Below are positions 46,625 through 57,600 of a stretch of DNA of 64,000 nt, piece by piece. The stretch is from Lunularia cruciata (lineage: Eukaryota > Streptophyta > Marchantiopsida > Lunulariales > Lunulariaceae), in assembly GCA_948567375.1 (NCBI GenBank), contig OX419755.1, positions 40,243,001 to 40,307,000 on the forward strand. The letters are read 5' to 3'. Position numbers and translations under genes: made by a program. The number at the start of each line of letters is the position of its first letter. Position 1 is the first letter of the stretch. The notes under the pieces were generated by a model. The model saw only the letters and a list, made by a program, of their open reading frames with translations. It did not search any database and was not told where the DNA came from.

Positions 46625-49600
46625 AAGACTTCTGTTTGTTCAAGTAAATCTGCATAATATTATTGGACTAGTTTCGTCTCAAAATAAAATTATTTTTACA
46701 AGAATCCGTAGGTTCGAAAGGAGTCTAGTTTATTTTTTGTATGTGTTATGCTATCATGGTAAATCTCAGAATCTTTTGAGTAATTTGGCTCATTATCAAC
46801 TTGTAGATGACACTTTCTATCCATAACTAAGTAAATTACTCTAAAATTATTACCATGATGAATTTTCATTTCTTATTTTATAGTAGATACGAAATAAAAT
46901 TCTACAGACCTAACTTAGAAATATCCCAGATGAATTCTAAACCTTCAAGTTGTTTCAAGAAAATTTGGCGTAATTTGAAAAATGTTAGCATGTTTTTGGG
47001 AAATACTTGCTTTTTTTTTTTTATTGCATAGCACTAAATAAGAACTTTCTTAAGATCTAATTTCTTTGAGTATGAATGACATTTTGGCAATCCAAAATGC
47101 TTTCTTTTTAGGATATTATTGGCAACTAAAATCATGAAAATGTCAATGGCCAATTCTTTTAGATTTCCAAGATGAGGTTTAGGTTTATTTGAAAATGCTT
47201 TTAGTACCAAAGTAAATCTTCTTTTTTCTCCTCAAATATACAGATGTTGTAATTTACAATGTAACAATGATTCTCAACAATAACAATTTTCTCACAGAGA
47301 TGTGGTGATTTGAAAATAAAACTAAATTGAAAATAAATCCTTTTCTTTGCCTATATATCCATTTATTACCTCTTTAGCTGGAAAATTTTACACAAGCATG
47401 AAATTTTCCCACAAATAAACAAATGATATAATTGAGAATGTTACAACGACTTAAACACAAAGGTCAATCTGCTCATGGAGATTTGTTGATTTGAAAAAAA
47501 ACCTAGATTGACAACAAATCCTTTCCTTTGCCTATATATCCATTTATTATCTATTTAAATAGAAAATTTTCATACAAGTATGAAAATTTTCTATTATTAA
47601 AATAATCTGAACAGAGTAAATGATATATTTAGCTTCATCTATCCTTCAAATGATTGTGAGATACACAAAAATAAAAAAGCTTAATTATAGAGTAAAGTCA
47701 GAGTTTCTTATCATCTTCTCTTTCATCTTCTCTTCTAAATAGGTTTTTATTAAAAAAAATTATAAAGTATTTGTATTTAGTGTTAGGTCGGTGAACAAGA
47801 GGGTTACTTAATCATCCAAAGAAATATACTTATTTGAAAGACCTCTTTACTTTTCATATTGAACTCTAAAATATTTCTTCTTTTATTTTGAATCCAAATC
47901 TTAGTTAGGTATAATGTATAGCTAGAAGCCTTTAGGTTGCGCATCACTTTAGCTATGTTTGCACTTTAGGCTCTTATAGATACATGTATAGATAAGCAGA
48001 TATGCTCTAATAACAATCCTAAGATTAGACATTTGGCTACAGAATTCTATAATTTAACTGATACATTTAAAATAATTTTTTTATCTAGCTTCTGCGTATA
48101 GAAAGGACCTATTTGTTGGAGGAGAAACTATAGAAAAAAATTCCATAAGAGAAGTAAATTTCTAAATTGATGATTTTTTTAATTTAAAAATTGTAAAGAG
48201 ATGAAAAATGCAACTCTTTTGCAATAAGAAGATTAAAATATTGTAGAATTGAGGCTATTTGAATATCTAAAGGTGCCTTTAGAATGATATATATGCTCAA
48301 AGAATCAATGAAAGGCTAACATTTAGACTACAACTGAGAATTATTTATGAAGATCAAAGTCCCTTATCCTTATAGAATGATGATCAACCATGACATCTAG
48401 GAAAATATTTGGGAAGTATTTAAAGAGTATTTATACTTTTATATTACATATAAAGAGTATTTATATTTCTAGAGATTGACTTGGATATTCAGATCTTTAT
48501 ATTGGGATGGCTTGCGAATAGAAATAATTCCAAGCATGTTTCTCACCAAGTGTAACCTCTAATGAGAAGTGTTTCTACATTTATACCAAAAGGAATGAAT
48601 AATCCTCTAGTGAGAATATACAATATTTCAAGAAGAGCTCTCATTACTTTTCACTTATCAAGAAGTTTATCTTATACTTAATATAAACTCCATGACCAAA
48701 GGTTCCTTCAACCTAGCATACACTTGTAAAGAAGAATCTTCTAAAAGGGCAAATAATATAAGGATTACAATGTAAAAATAATATCCCTCTATACTAAGAG
48801 GTCTTCTATGATAATAATTTCATAATGATGAAATTTGAAAGTGGAAAACCTCCTCTTGACTTGGAAACAAATAGATAATACTCTAAAGACTCCCTCCCCT
48901 TACTAACTCCACGCTTTAAGCTCACCAAATGGATCTATATATTCTCTGAAGCTCATTCTTATATTCTTTCTAAAACTACCAGAGTAAAGTCTTTGGTAAC
49001 TCTTTTAAATCCTTATCTGCCAAGTAATAGTAAATAAATGAAGCCTAATTTTGTAAGACTTCATGTAGATTGTTGGTCTCACATGCCTCATTTAGGATGC
49101 TTCTAAGTGTATCCCCTAGGAATCTAGAATCTTCTCTTTGTTCAAAAAACAAAATATTCTAGAATCTGTAAAGTTCAAGTCAACTTCACCTACCTTGACC
49201 TTCCTCTATCCTCAAAGGTCACCCAACTTAGTCAAGATTTTGACATCTCTTGCATACCACATCAAATGACCATGCAATTTCCAAGATATAGTTTGCACTC
49301 CAATATAAGATAATATAAGATGCCCCAAAAGGTCACTCTGCATTCTGATCTAATTTATAATTCCTTAAAAGGTCTTGTTGTATATAATAATTAAATATGG
49401 AGCTTGTTCACTTATCTAGTTATTCTAAATTCTACATACATAAGGGGGTCCTCTCCCTTATGTATATACCTTTTGGGTATTTGACTCCTTTGCCAAAACT
49501 AATAATCTACTTTTACTCTTTTGGAATTTCCTCTAAAGTAACTCTCAAAAGCTCGTCATCAAAAAATATTTTATTAGTAAACTCTTTGTCTTCTTCATCA

Positions 49601-50000
49601 TAAACTCAAGATGAGATATTTACATTAGCATATTTCTTTCTTGGTCTGTCATAACTTGTATGTTATACACCGGTAAAAGTTCACCAATGTATAAAAGTTA
49701 ACTTATCAAAGGATTTTTGCTTATATAATCTTTTTTTCTGATTTTTCTAGGGTTCTGTGCTCCTCCCTAATTTTTGGCAACTTTGGTGCTTTGTGTTCCT
49801 TCGTGTTTTGCCTTAGGGTAGGTTCATTTGTTCCTATATTTACACCTCTTCTTTGGAAACTAATTTAGCTTGAGTCCATAAATTTTGGTGTAACTCCGTA
49901 AGTGTTCCTCTACTAAGGTAGATTGAACAGGAACGCTAGTTATGAAACCAAGGTTTAGGTTCAGACTCTGCATGTCTAAAGTGTCATTGTAGCAACTTGG
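46625..50000. other. AT-rich block with an internal 181-bp duplication
   Basis: No gene is seen. A diverged direct duplication with an offset of about 181 bases covers roughly 47,230-47,590; both copies hold TTTGCCTATATATCCATTTATTA (at 47,346 and 47,527). The only ORF above 60 codons from about 46,830 onward is 49,397-49,603 plus, without motifs. It is likely decayed transposon DNA. Confidence 0.5.
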
Positions 50001-50916
50001 CAAACGTGTAATCGATCCTAAACCAGCTGGCAGCGCGACTTAAGATCGGTTCTCCAGATTCTATTTTTACGTCCGTACGTAGTCTTGCACGGGAAGAATT
50101 GGAAGATCACGTTACTTGTGTTAAGTATACACGTTACTTGTGTGAAGTATATATACATGTTGTAATTTAAGAATGTCTGAACGGGAACGGACATCGATGG
50201 CAGATGACAACACTAGGACACAGTATTCTTGAAGAGTAATGCCATTTTGTGCTGTGAGGAAAATCCCCAGTTCGTTGGTTCAAAACGTGAACATCCAAGT
50301 TATGACTAAAGATAAATCTCTGCTTCCCCTGCTTTTTTTCCATCCATAAAGTTTCTAGAAGATAGGGCGGGGTCAGGGACCCGCCCTGTCTTTCCCCATC
50401 ATGGTGAAGAACAGAACACGCAAGAGTACTCTAGAGAAATCATGTGAGCGTCCAAGGACTTTCAGTCACCAATTTCTGGCCTACTAATCAAGCTGCGTTC
50501 ATATTTGTAACTATTCCTTGTTCAAACTTGCAGGTTCCGTAATTCAAATCCACCGAGTCTGATCATAATAACCGTTATTACAGGGCTTGTGCATAGCTGC
50601 ACGTCCCTGTTTTCCATGTGAAGAATCTCCTTTGGCATTTCAGTAGGCAAAAAGTGACTTGCCTGGGGAGACATTACACAGGAATGTGATATAACCACTG
50701 TAATGGAGTTTATCCCAAAAGTTTTGACGAGTTCAGAACATTTCCAACCTAAAAACTGCTTCCTTTGATTAATTCTAGGATGTAAGCTTCCGTTACTGGT
50801 TTCTTGCTGAATAAAGTCTGCAAGTCCATTCTAGAGCTCCTTTTCTTTGTTGCTGCAGTGAAATAAGTAATACCCAAAACGAATGAAGTGGTGACCACTT
50901 CCCGGAGTCGAGGAGT
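50001..50916. other. Intergenic and 3' region of the amine oxidase
   Basis: Ordinary composition returns here. The end nearest 50,916 is presumably the amine oxidase 3' untranslated region. No coding feature is seen. Confidence 0.4.
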
Positions 50917-53900
50917 CTATAATTTGGATGCCACAGCCAGGTGAAGACCAGGACTAGAATCAGATCTTTGTTTAGTGAGGACAACGTCTTTTGTCCTTGC
51001 CTCAGTAACAGGTTTACTTGGGGGCAAATCGATAGCAGGGGAACAGTTGAAGAATCCATGAGGCTGCACAAGCGGATCATCTGAGTAAGTCCCCAAGACT
51101 TATCTCTTGAGAATTAAAGAATGCGGGAGTTGAAATAAACAATAAGATAATAGCAGGACTAAGTCACAATATTTGCATCGACGGCTAGATTAATACGAAG
51201 AAGAACAAAGGTTACTCAATTACAGCCGCAAACGACCGGTCAATAGGTCACAATGCTATTTCAAGGTCACAGTTTCTTTAGATGATAGGTAGATAGGAGT
51301 TGATTTCAGGACGATTGACCCGTCTTATGTACTCAAAGTTTGCGCACTCACCACAAGTTTAAACCCAATATGTTCCACTGGCATAACGGGCCAATCCTCC
51401 AACCGGGGAATGTGAGTGGTTCCAAATATATACCTGGACATTCAGCCAAAATTCAGCGTGTAAGAAAAGTAGCGAAGCCCACACTATCCATACCAAAATT
51501 TCAGACGAAGACACCTGAGAATTTACGTACCAAAGAACAACATCAGCCTCCTCTAATTTCCTGTCCAACTTCGTCCAAGTAGGAAGACCTTCACCAATTC
51601 GAGGATTTTGATTTGGAAACTCTCCGCCAGGGTACAGCTCGTTCTTGTTATATTGAGTGACCCAGAAGTTGTGCTTCAAAAACGCAGCACGTCTGAGATA
51701 CATAGCGTCGGGACCAGCAAATGGTAAACAGTTGGACCCGGGAACAAGTTTGTAACCAACCAGTTGGCCGGTTCTGTTCACCACTCGTGTATTGCGAACC
51801 TGAATACCCAACGATGCCCCACTTAAGTGAAGCACTAAGTTGATCTGCATCAGCAAAAAACCTATGGACATGTCTTGGGACAAGTACAGGTCGACCGCAA
51901 CTTGCATATGAAAGAGTCATGATTGAGACGTAGTAATGGCCACTCCAAAATCATCACTCATATATCTACATATATATCACCAAACGCTAAAATCGCCATA
52001 TCCACAACGTACACCATTAACAAAGCGTATAAATGGCTCCCCATGATGTCGACCAACTTACAATCCAGTGGCGCGCCGACAAAGCGTTGCAATCGCGCTG
52101 AGCCTGCATTTCCGAGCGCAGTACAGTCTCCTCCGCATAGAATGCATTATTATGAGCATTGTCAGGACCAGGATCCTCTACTTTGACATTTACCTCCACG
52201 ACCTGTACCATCCATTATGGGCATGCTAAGATTTAAAGGTTTCAGTAGATAAGAGAACTGAGGATAGCAAGCATTTCTGTCGTTATCAGCTGCATACAGT
52301 CCTAAGCAACTAATCTTTTCATCGTTTATTATCCTCAACAAGATGCAATTAAGATAATGATGGATGAGATGGGAGGTCTGGGAGATACGGCTAAAGCTAC
52401 GGTCTCTGCAAACGAAATAGAGATGTCAAATACATGCAAAAACCTTTCTTCGAGGCATTCAAAGCACTTACCTGATTGGTGGGCTCTCCTGGCTTGCTAT
52501 CAATAGCCATGTCCATTCTTGCGACAAAGAAATGCTGGTGGGTGGGAGCATAGAGTCCGGGGGCAATCACAGTTCCATACTTTCGGGATTCTCCAGCTTT
52601 TAGTGCTCCCAAACTAAGAATTCCTGTGAGTTTAACTTCAGCCTCAATCTTGCCGTCCTGCAGATTTCGAGCAATTAGTTAAGATTCATGTGACTTTGTA
52701 CATGCTTTTCATCACATATTAGGCGTCACGAATCAGGTCATCAACCTTTGAATGCTTTTTAGGCTAGGATGTTTGGAGTGCAACTTTGAACGTTCCTCGC
52801 GAATATTTAGAGGCAACAACAGACAACTCGAGTACGGTAGTTAGAATCATGAAATGTTACTCAACAGAATCTAAAATGAAGTTGCTGATAGAAGTCCCTT
52901 CAAACCGCAATTTTATGACGCTCTTGATATACGAATACTCATCGATCTGAATTACTTCAACTTCCACTCGATCCAATTCTGTGATAGTAGCAACTCTTGG
53001 AGGAGAAAACGAGCTTTATGGTGATAATTACTTCTTCAGATCCGGCTACTTCTTTTAACGCCTGAAGACCAAATATGAATGAAAATACAGTGAAAACAAA
53101 AGGTGGTGACAAAGCATACCTGATAAAAATGCCAGAAGAACCCGTACTCATAATTCGCGACTGTACAGAAGAAAGAAAGTGTGAGACGTCTTGACCGACG
53201 CACTTCTGTCAAGCCCGTCCTCCAATCCTGATGTTTCCAAAGGATTCCATGATCCTCCTCGTGCATGCAAACACAATTCTCGATCGTTTCTACTCCTCCA
53301 AGAAAGCTAGTGAAATGTGCGTCGAAGTATTTGATGTATCCAAGACAGTCGCAGCCCTGCACTTGTTTAGAACAGTAAATGAGAACCGTGGGAAATGGGA
53401 AAAACTTTGGTGTTCGTGACGAAACAAACCGGAGTGAGAGCTTGTATCACTTGCTTCTGTTGCGAAAAAATAATAGTACTAAGATGTAAAATAACATGAA
53501 CATGCCGCTGGATAGTCTGATACCATATGGCAACTCACCCTTTTCAAAGAGTGGGCATTTTTTCCGAGACCGTCCTCGCCTGCATCGAAGGCATTCTTTT
53601 GATAATGAGGATCATGAGGGTCGCCGTATGGGACAACCATTTCAACAAAACTCAATCTGTGTGCCACAGATCGACGACCTCTGCTGCCGTCATGGTATGC
53701 AACGGTGTGAATGACTAGTCCTTCCCTGGGGGTGAAGCCCACTCGGAAGTTCCACTGCCGAGAATACAAAGGACAACAGTTAGCAGCTTGACGTGTAGTT
53801 CTTAGGAGTACGAAGCACACTTTTAGTCCACAAGGTGACGCGTTGTTCTAATTTGATTTTTAGCAGGAGCTTTGGTCTAGGTATATAATCGAACAGCAGA

Positions 53901-56456
53901 ATTCTCAACCAAATGATGTGGATACTTTTGGACGACTTGAAAAACAGAATGTTTCGAATTGTACCCCTGCCCATCTTCAGCATCGCATAAGCATTTGTCC
54001 TGTGTGGTGTTCTTGTTCAACTTGCATCAATCTACTATATAAAATCACCCTTGGACAGATGTGGACGTGACCCACCTTCTGCCACTCAACAGCATAACCA
54101 TTGACTCGAAAACTTGGTCCCTCAGGTTGACTAATGTGCAAAGGCTTGATATCGGCTCTGTCCACTCCACCACGTGTAGCCGCACAAGTGTAATTGCGAA
54201 GAGGATCAGGAGGTGGAAGTGGGACAAACTCCTTGTCTTCAAACTCCAAAATCTGCATGTTTCGCACATCAACGAGGACCTTGATACCTTCAACGGGCCT
54301 CGAGTATCCATTCTCCATAGGACAGTCACTTTCTGTCCTGCAGAAAAACAATGGTCTGGCAAGCCTTCTGCTTGGAGAATCCTCTTCACCATAATATCCA
54401 ACACACCTGAAAACGACAAATCGCATGAATTCATAAATTTCTTATGGATCTTAGATTCTATAAGCATTTCAAAACAAAATGTTCCGTATTTTGGTACAGT
54501 GAGTGAAGGGTGAGGAGAGAGGTGCAGCATTTGCTCGCGTACCATGGGTCCACCATCACAAGGTCCATGTCGTCTATTCCTCTCTTTCTCATTGCTTCCA
54601 CGAAAGGGGGATAACTTTTGACAACAGCTTCACATTGAGCATACTCCTCTGCATCCTGCACAACCGCAAGAGCACCACAAAAGTACGATGTCAATGACGA
54701 CGAAGGAATTTAATTCGGAAGCTAGTCCGTCGTGTGTACATTCGTCCAATATCTGCAAGAAGGTCGGCAACACTTCTAGTGAAACGAACTCAAGTAGGCA
54801 GATTTTTACCATAGGAGGCTGCACATCAGGTATAATTTCGCAGGATAGGACTTTCCCTCGATGATGGCCTCCTCGAGCTGCGGCATGAACTTGCGTTAAC
54901 TCCACCAACCACACACTCGTTTCATTCGTATTCTTGTTGTACACAACCAATTTTGCCTGACGAGGAGGAAGCTGTAAAGGAACTATTGCTCCACCCTTCC
55001 CCTTTGAGAATATGACCGTTGGCTGATAAGGTGGAAAGAAAAATGCATCCGCTAAGGCAATCACATTCTTCTCCGGCTCCTGCAGCACCACTTCAAAAAA
55101 GCGCATCCCATCCCGCAGCTGCACACAAATGTTTCGATAGATGCTGCATTAAACACCATGCGCTATAACTGCTAGTGATTCTTTTCTTTTCTTAGATTTG
55201 AAGACAGGATAAACACAATTCCAGAAAAGTACCTCAGGTGTAGCTCCCGCCGCCCTCACTGTGGCCACTGCCACTGCTATTTCAGTTGGACTCAAGGGAT
55301 CCAGCGGATGCACGGATTGCGACCTCACTGAGGGTCCTGAACCCAGCCCCAGAAATTTTCAATCAACATTACAAAATGGAACAAAGGAAAAGAAAGATTC
55401 AGCGATAAGCAACTCTACACGCACGCCCGTCGACAACCTCTATTAAGCATGTGTCAAGATGGCTCAGCAGTCGAGTAATTGAGGGCTCCTTAGTCGACAT
55501 TCTGTTCGAACCTCAAATCTCTGCCGCAATATTAGGAGATTGAACAAATTTATCGAAGTGGCATTCAGAGCAAAAATGCGCAGTAAGTCTGGAGCTGAGC
55601 AGACTTACTGCTCAGCTCCAGACATCGATGTCTCAGGCATCATATAGCGAGCGCAACACCGTATGCTCAGCCTTACGATTCTCAAGTATGCTAAAGCCCT
55701 TACTGACGAAATGCTCAGCGTTGGAGTAACCAGTCATTGAGCGCTCTGCTTCGACCAAGATGCAATTTCCAACAATACTATCGTCTCGAGGAAAACAAGG
55801 CGATATCTAGCTATTGCTGGTTTTGCACAAGAGATTGTGAAGAATGCATACAGAGATTCTCCCCACCACATCCTTACGTGAAGGTAAGTGGTGATTATAA
55901 AATTGAAGATTGTGCAGTTAGAGCTGGTATTAGTTAAAGTCTCGGTCCTATATCCTGCTCCTATTTCTACAAGTCTGGTTCCGTCACACTTATGCTTAGG
56001 ATTCTGAGTCTCTCTGTTCTGTCGGTTTGCTCGAGCACACTGCCAAGACGATAGGTTCAAGAGGTCCACTTTTCCTGATGATAAATCAAAATGCTTAAAT
56101 TTGATGTGAAATTTAGACCACCAGCCACAGACATGGGAACACACTACTTCCAGGACCCGGAACGACACACCCGAGCAGGATGGTATACTACCTTTCAGGG
56201 AGCTGCTTGCAACGCTCGCAGTGACCGCCTCGACTGAAGACGCAGAAGACGTGGGACTTAGGTCAATTGTGGTATCCGATTGCTCTGTCTTGGATTCATT
56301 GGTCGCTTTTGCCTGTCTTCCTACCCCCTTCTGCAGGAGCTTTCCAGCATCCAAACTGCCATCCTGATTAGAGGAGGCCGTGTGGCAGCAAAGCGCCTGC
56401 GGGATCGAACGTGTGGCCATTGACAAGGATTTGATATGTCTCCAATTCCCCCCCAC
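50917..56456 (-). CDS. Peroxisomal-type copper amine oxidase with a disrupted penultimate exon
   Basis: A quinone enzyme that oxidises polyamine-type amines to aldehyde, ammonia and hydrogen peroxide. Twelve minus-strand exons fit: 56,456-56,192, 55,336 to about 55,234, 55,118-54,810, 54,655-54,543, 54,406-54,076, 53,754-53,539, 53,356-53,120, 52,657-52,472, 52,202-52,062, 51,799-51,527, 51,433-51,352 and 51,063-50,917. About 800 codons are expected. Key parts are FDAGEDGLG (catalytic Asp), TVANYEYG (the first Tyr becomes topaquinone), THQHFF (two copper His), [13 protein letters not shown] (third copper His) and a C-terminal Ser-Lys-Leu. The sequence follows Arabidopsis At2g42490 closely. 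Exon 11 is 82 bases where 78 are expected: four extra bases in a TA run shift the frame to an early stop, losing the third His and Ser-Lys-Leu. The start Met could also be 36 bases downstream. Confidence 0.9.
55580..55623. repeat. Two overlapping, mutually exclusive perfect hairpins
   Basis: Arms 55,580-55,591 and 55,600-55,611 pair perfectly (12 bp, 8-base loop). Arms 55,587-55,602 and 55,608-55,623 also pair perfectly (16 bp, 5-base loop). The two stems share bases, so only one can form at a time. The site lies in intron 1 of the amine oxidase gene. Confidence 0.88.
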
Positions 56457-57600
56457 GCTTTCCCTCTTCCCCCTCTATCAGACATACAGCACAATGCTTC
56501 ACTTCCGCCTCTAATTACCCCCTCAGTTGATAGACCAGACCGGAACTAGAGGCCTCAATCAATTCACTTCCGAACCTATACAACTGCACTTGAAAAGAGT
56601 GCTAATCTGCAAACACGAATCCCGATTCCTATCTTTCCATCAACTTGCCGATGTCTTTCAAGATTTATGAAGGACCACAATCAGCCAAATTCGATTCACA
56701 CAATGGAACAGGAATTATAAAAGGCTACTGCTCCAAAGTTCTCACACACTGGGGGATGACGCCAAACAGAGTCTTTCTCCACCAGCTGAACACAACGAAT
56801 GTAATACCAAGAGGATTCAATTCTTCAACTAGTAAACCGCTTGCACAAAAAGAACATCGCTAGCGGCTCCAAGCTCCAATTGGATTGCGCCCGGGAAAAT
56901 AGTGTGCGCAAATTGATCAAGCATTCAATCTCCTCTACCGAGAATTTCTTCTACTCAAAATTTGAATGCGACGAACTTAGTAACAAATTCGTGTCAGCCA
57001 GCTGAAAACAAGACCAACGAGTTGCCAAAGTTGCCGAGCGAGCGCTCTGGTAGTCCACGACGGAGACCAAACTAGACTCAACTTGAACCGGGAGAGCCTT
57101 GATGAGATGAGGAGACTGGGTACTACAACTTCAAACTAGACTCAACTTGAACTGGGAGAGCCTTAATGAAATGATGAGACTGAGTACTACTACTTCAAAG
57201 CGTCAAAGCAGAGACCAAAGCAGTAGCAGCAGCTCTCGTCCTCCTTTCTTCGGCCTCTTCTTCTTCTGCCTCTTTCGCTCTCCTTTTTCTCTTTCTTCAG
57301 AGGTTAACACTCTGCAGCGTCTGACTCTCTTACTTACTCTGTACTAGGTTCTCTTCCCGATGTGTTTTTCTCTGCTGTCACTTCCTCTTTTCATGCAAGC
57401 TATCTGTAGATCATCTTCGCGGCCCGTCCACAACGGAGAGTCCGTACTGTATGTACCATCACCGCCGGTCACTGGCTACACTAAATTGTCGCCAACTAAC
57501 ACAAGTGGTATACGCTAGTACAGTAGTGTAGTCGAGAAAGAACCTCTGTCTGACTCAAAGTTTCAGTTTCATCTTTATTCGATAAAGTGGTCACTTTCCA
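56457..57600 (-). promoter_or_regulatory. Leader and promoter region of the amine oxidase gene
   Basis: Read on the minus strand, 57,340-57,190 is rich in GA and GAA, as in plant 5' leaders. A tandem duplication of 64 bases (units at 57,071-57,134 and 57,135-57,198, beginning ACTAGACTCAACTTGAAC) lies within it. No upstream coding exon was found. The ORF at 57,147-57,347 plus is a shadow of the purine-rich leader. Confidence 0.45.
57071..57198. repeat. 64-bp tandem duplication in the amine oxidase leader
   Basis: Two copies in direct tandem differ at a handful of positions. They probably lie in the untranslated leader or proximal promoter of the minus-strand amine oxidase gene. Confidence 0.88.

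Noticed and set aside
54045-54545. 166-codon minus-strand and 150-codon plus-strand ORFs
   Set aside because: Both are shadows of amine oxidase exons 4 and 5, whose true frame matches the family throughout.
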